64,000 nucleotides of DNA from Epiperipatus broadwayi (Eukaryota > Onychophora > Udeonychophora > Euonychophora > Peripatidae), in the NCBI GenBank assembly GCA_028023455.1, contig JAQFVV010006215.1:7917230-7981229 (forward strand), read 5' to 3'. Within the stretch, counting starts at the first letter, position 1; every line of letters begins with the position of its first letter. The notes under the pieces were generated by a model, which saw only the letters and a list, made by a program, of their open reading frames with translations, searched no databases and had not been told where the DNA came from. Below, piece by piece: positions 59,455 through 64,000 of this stretch. The position numbers and the translations under genes were made by a program.

Positions 59455-60345
59455 GATTTACCAATATATTGTAAGCCACATTTATTAATTTATAAATAAT
59501 ACAATTTTGATTAAAAATTGAATTTTGGCTTTTAGAGTTATTAATTAATTTATTTGTATTATATATTGAGAAAAAAGCAATTTGACACAAACCATTATAA
59601 ATTCTCCTCATAAACTTAACTTGTTCATCTGATACAAATGGTATTGCAATCCATTTCATTTTGATATTATTTTTAGTTTTATTATATTGTTGACTCTTTT
59701 TAATTTTTTAATAGTATTAATAATAGCATTTTCATTTTAACCAATTTTCAATAAATCATTAACAAATAAATTTACATTTTTTATTTTATGACCAGAATAT
59801 TTGCATAATATTTCATTTTGAAATAAGAATGACTTTAATCCAGACAACTTATGACTTATAGGTACATTTGATTCATATGGAGTAAATCCTCTAGTTTCAA
59901 TTGGTTTTATTGACATATAATAATTCAAATTGTATTCATTATGTATAGAATTTTATGGAATTGTATTTTTCTTGTTATAAACCACTTTAAGTGATTAATC
60001 TGATTTAATTCATTAAATAAATTAATTATTACTATCATGTTTTCCATAAATGAACACATCATTCATGTATCTATGATATATTTTAATTTCTTGATATTTC
60101 AATTGCTTTAAATAAGTTGATATAACAAAATTATAAATCTGAGCCACAGCAGGAAGTCCTATTGGCCAACCATAATTCATAATATTCATTATTAAAATTA
60201 ACATATTTTTTTCCGATAAACTGTAATACTTTTATAATAAGATTTATAACATTAGACTTTATATTTCTTGAAACAAGAGCATTATAAGTAATATTAATTG
60301 ACTATTCTATCTACTGATCCATACATTTCATTTATATCCACGGTA
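59455..60345 (-). pseudogene. Penelope-like reverse transcriptase remnant
   Basis: Minus-strand pieces in RT order from right to left: CTVDINEMYGSVDRIV near 60330-60285 (the first catalytic Asp region), FNNEYYE, WPIGLPAVAQI, then YHRYMNDVFIYG (60022-60204; the family's Y-x-D-D reads Y-M-N-D), GFTPYESNVPISHKLSGL (59737-59928) and IPFVSDEQVKFMRRI with NTNKL (59429-59659). The palm-to-thumb layout fits Penelope-like RTs. The GIY-YIG endonuclease that often follows is missing. Stops and frame changes throughout; RT subclass assignment is by motif only. Confidence 0.6.
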
Positions 60346-60377
60346 CAAATTGTCTTGTAATGGGTGTATGAATTAAG

Positions 60378-60990
60378 ACCTTTATTCTCAAGAGAATGTA
60401 AAGTCATCAGTCAAGAGAGGAGTTGGCACCCAATGACAGAAGTTGCTAAAAATCAATTGATTGTGGATAGAGGCTGCCATTTAATAATAACTTTTCATTT
60501 ACCTACAATTACAAATCACTCTCAAGTGAAGATTTTTCATTGGATGGTTGAAGGTTTTTGATAGATGTATTTAATTTTTTTTATTTATGATCTGAAATTG
60601 GGACTCTCACTAGAAGAGTAATATAGACTTCAGACCCCTTAATATGGTAAGATATATTTTGAGAGTAACAAGAAAGAAAAGTAAAATGTTTGTATGTGAA
60701 AACAAATAGATATTAGTGACATCACTGAAAAAAATTAATAACTGATATGGAGTTGAGATGAATATATTGCTAGTAAAGATGATAATAGGTGGATAATTGA
60801 AGCCTTAAGATGGATATAAAGAAATTGTAAAAGACAGAGAAAGAGACCACATATAAGATGGGTGCATGAAATAAAGTAGCTTACTAATATAATGTAGAGA
60901 AGAGAGGCTATATATCAAATAAACTGGATTAAATTTGGAAAGACCTTCATACTGCAGTTCGTAGATACTTGGTGAAAGTGGTAATGATGA
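60378..60990 (+). pseudogene. RTE LINE copy with the middle deleted
   Basis: 60378-60545 matches the RTE 5' leader and first codons (cf. 31303-31460), then sequence jumps at about 60560-60615 to the 3' region (GAGACTTGGAC / CAGACCAC equivalents, cf. 33830) and runs to a TGATGA-type tail at about 60990. About 2.3 kb is missing. The frame is broken, so it is a relic. Confidence 0.82.
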
Positions 60991-61860
60991 CTCAAAAAGC
61001 AATCTCAATTAATCTGTTTTAATATTTATCAAAGATAAAGCATCCATCTTGTCTTGACCCATAGTTATTCTTTTTGGATTTTTAATATGCTTGGTCTGAG
61101 AAAATGAATTCTCAGTGGTTCAATGTGAGATGGGTTTAATGTAAATAAGGTACAGTTTCTATTTAAAAACTCAAGTTTGACTTTTATTTTATGTAGATCC
61201 CATTGGTTTTACATTGTTTATTGAATTGAATTTATAATGTACACACAAGCAAAACTGCTGAACTTTTGTGTAAAGACTAGTTTTTAAGCACTTTGAGTAA
61301 GTGATTAATATTTATGGTTCATAACTAAATAATGTAATTCATGTGCTGCCAATAATAAGTGCTATTGTTGTTTTTAAAGCCTAACTGATGCTTTAAGATT
61401 TGGATACTTAATTTTTATGCTGAACTTCAGTAGTTTCATTGAGTATGCATCATGAATTGATCTTACAATAAAAACTTTATTGTAATGAATGTAGATTGTC
61501 ATGCCAATTTTTGTAAAAATATTTTCGTAAAACAAACCTAAGTGTTTGTCAAATATAAAACATTGAAAATATTTTAATCATTAACAGTATTCAGATATTC
61601 TTTAGTTATGAGCACCTTTTTCTTAAATGTTTGTATACTTGAGCTGCATTATAATTAATAAATTTTAATATTTTCTTTATAGGTATTTTAAATCTGCGAA
61701 AATCATTTTTTAATTAAAATGTATAGTGATAGTTACTGATTAAACCTCTAATAGACCCTACACAAAATTTAAATTGGGGTCCATTTATATAAGCTGCTTC
61801 TAATGTCACAAAATTTTTTATTAATAATAAAAAATATAAACACTAATATAATCAAAATGA
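60991..61860. other. AT-rich DNA without recognised genes
   Basis: No shared repeat or motif-bearing frame. Confidence 0.5.
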
Positions 61861-61861
61861 G

Positions 61862-62457
61862 AATCATAGATCACATGACCCAATTCTCTTAAGCTTGTAA
61901 GGGTATATAAACAATGGGATTGCCAATTGCTCAACAAGCTTTGTGATAAATGCTTAGCCAGAGAAAGCATTTAAAATATCTCTGTCAGGAAACCCCCCCC
62001 CCCCAACCTCTGACCATGTTTTCGTGCTTTGGCACTCCTCAGAGAGGTGCTAGGATAGCTTAGGACACTAGATCTAAAAATAACAACCCAAAGCCAGCAT
62101 TTATCTAAAAGTTATCTATTGAGTGGAAAATCTGAAATTTTCAGACACCTACATGCCTTCAAACCCAGCTATCCAACTCAAATAGCTATATGGGGCTGAG
62201 AGATCTTCAGCTATACCATATATTAGTAGTCTTAGCAATATAACATCACATAAGATTTTAAAGCAGAGACTAAAAATAGTCAAAATAAGTCATAGATCAC
62301 ATGACCCAATTATCTTAAGCTTGTAAGATATAAACAATGAGCATTGCCAATTGCTTAACAAGCTTTATGATAAAGCATGAAACCATGATCTTAAATGCTT
62401 TCTCTGACTAAGCATTTGTCACAAAGCTTGTTCAGCAATTGGAAATGCTAATTGTTT
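61862..62457. repeat. Three related segments, two direct and one inverted
   Basis: 61862-61978 and 62287-62390 are direct copies (shared TAGATCACATGACCCAATT, CTTAAGCTTGTAAG, CAACAAGCTTT). 62395-62457 is an inverted partial copy. The 300 bp between includes a run of 13 C residues near 61991-62003 and GC-richer sequence. Confidence 0.8.
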
Positions 62458-62620
62458 ACTAATATAATAATAATTGTGCAATACAAAGAGATTTCTGGTA
62501 TAACGAAAAATATATGTAATTATAGTCATTAATCAGCCTTTAAAAAGATTAAATTTTTCGTTTTCGGATTTTCATTTCAGAAAGTTGATGACTGATCAAT
62601 AAAAAACCTTCGCAATCTAA
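62458..62620. other. AT-rich spacer
   Basis: Nothing supported. Confidence 0.4.
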
Positions 62621-64000
62621 TCATTCAAGAGTATCTTTTTCTACAACAAGCATTGCTAAAGACTTTATCTTTTCTTGTTCGATTGAATTTCTTAAATAAT
62701 TTTTAAAATCATTTTAAAACAGAAAAAAAATCTTTCTCCTTTTGCATTACTTACAGACATAGTTAAGTAAATTCTTAACAATATTTTGGTAGTAGGAAAA
62801 GAAGATGCAATGCTGTTTTTTAAAAACTGGTTCATATCATTCAGGCTCCAAAAATTTTGTTTTCTCACCATTAAAAAAAAAAGTGTCTGATCAGTTCTTC
62901 GACATCAACTTCATTGAAATAAACTTTTTTTTTTTTAATTTCACTTGTATAATCTGATACATTTGAAATCTTCAAATTCTGTAAAAAATAACTTAGAAAT
63001 ATTTTAATCTCTTGTATTTTGTATCAATTTCTCTACAAATTTTATCACAAATAATATAGAATATTCTTATTTTAATATATGCTTGTCCGATTAAATTGAT
63101 ATTTTCATCTGTTTGGTTTTCATCAAAAAATTGTTTGTTTTCTACATATTTCTTGCATATAAACATAAAATTTGATATCAGATATTGTTAATGTCTCATT
63201 TTCATATTTATTCCTTAAATCATGTATGTATTGTGATAAAGTTTGTAGCAAACTTATACAGGTTGTCCCAAATAACAGACAGAACAAAATACAATTTTCT
63301 TAATTTTTTCTCACCAGTGGAGCAAGGCATTTCTTATTTGACCGTATCTATTTTGGATTGCTTTTATTGTATCTGCTTGGTATAACCACCTAGTTTCAAA
63401 TAGTCTTTTAACAGTGAAATGTATCTCATTTTTGACAAATTTGATTCTAAAGCATTCTAACAACTAGGTGACACAGAAAAACATGTAATAATTCAATAAT
63501 TCTTTCCACTAAATTAAAATATAATGTAGTTTGCAGATGACGTTGAGCAATGGTATTTCCAAATAAATTAAGTGAATCTTCTGCACAAGGTACATAATGT
63601 GTTGTTTCATTATACTGTTTAATTCTGTCTTGCAGATGTTTTATCTTGATCAGACATGTTTTCTGCATTATTGTAGCTTTGACCTATCTAATAAATTTAA
63701 TTGGTCCAGTACTACGATTTCTAATAATGCACCAGTGTGCAATATATAGGTAAGAAGCCAAAAAAGTGCTCCACACATTGATCATTATCTAATAAATAGC
63801 ACAATATGATAGTAAGTTGATAAACATGCATTATATCAGATATGGAATTAATAATTATGGCATAGTACATTTGAATTTTTAACTTCAGTTTTAAAAATGT
63901 TCATCATTTTTTCATTAATAATTTCAATTAATTCATAAATAATTAATTGATAAATAATTTACATTTCCTTTTCATTTTGAGCCATTTTTTTTTAATATGA
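62621..64000 (-). pseudogene. hAT transposase, ZMYM1-like, decayed and running off the window
   Basis: Minus-strand pieces follow the order of hAT transposases of the ZMYM1-like (DUF4371) type: ISDIMHVYQLTIILCY and VEHFFGFLPI (63870-63740), GQSYNNAENMS (about 63690-63650), HYVPCAEDSLNLFGNTIAQ (63600-63545), RWLYQADTIKAI (about 63390-63350), and the C-terminal dimerisation region FPTTKILLRIYLTMSV, KGERFFSVLK, then KNYLRNSIEQEKIKSLAML with a stop at 62621-62623. Many frame changes and stops. RNase H-fold Asp residues cannot be confirmed. N-terminal part would lie beyond 64000. Confidence 0.8.

Overview
This is a strongly AT-rich stretch of animal nuclear DNA (about three quarters A+T by eye), almost entirely transposable elements and their wreckage. 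No complete host gene, rRNA, tRNA or CRISPR array is visible. A metazoan is indicated by a decayed beta-spectrin fragment, a FAM13-like exon with splice signals, RTE LINEs, hAT transposase of the ZMYM1-like type, a Penelope-like RT and Ty3/Gypsy elements. I read it as an invertebrate but cannot fix the phylum.

Layout. 1-8.9 kb: unique AT-rich DNA with two possible orphan exons (1.4 and 4.8 kb), one family-S repeat and two decayed RTE pieces. 9.0-25.6 kb: LTR element L1 (Ty3/Gypsy, minus strand; LTRs 8992-10605 and 23892-25601), split by a 6.4 kb inverted-repeat element of family T (T1, 15430-21825). 25.7-31.3 kb: family-S repeats, a promoter-like block, a near-perfect hairpin and a purine-rich tract. 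31302-34234: full-length RTE LINE with a 14-bp target-site duplication. 34.2-38.4 kb: nothing firm. 38.5-50.7 kb: LTR element L2 (plus strand) in which a second family-T element (T2, 40720-43939, exact 8-bp duplication) and a hAT element (49096-50643) are nested. L2 holds a gag-like region, an integrase C-terminus and, just before its polypurine tract, a beta-spectrin-derived stretch. 50.8-56.9 kb: tandem repeats, two small palindromic elements, a FAM13-like exon, a tRNA-like SINE head. 56994-59450: LTR element L3 with no recognisable pol, carrying a 69-bp in-frame tandem repeat. 59.4-64 kb: Penelope-like RT remnant, an RTE copy with only its two ends, a triplicated segment and a decayed hAT transposase.

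The most unusual content is family T. Its arms carry repeated motifs resembling the CTCF consensus; both copies have absorbed pieces of the resident RTE LINE; and T2 has amplified a 440-bp unit that starts with RTE coding sequence. The second is the host-gene (spectrin) capture inside L2. All coding regions in the mobile elements have stops or frameshifts, so I expect no autonomous activity from these copies. Start positions use ATG only.
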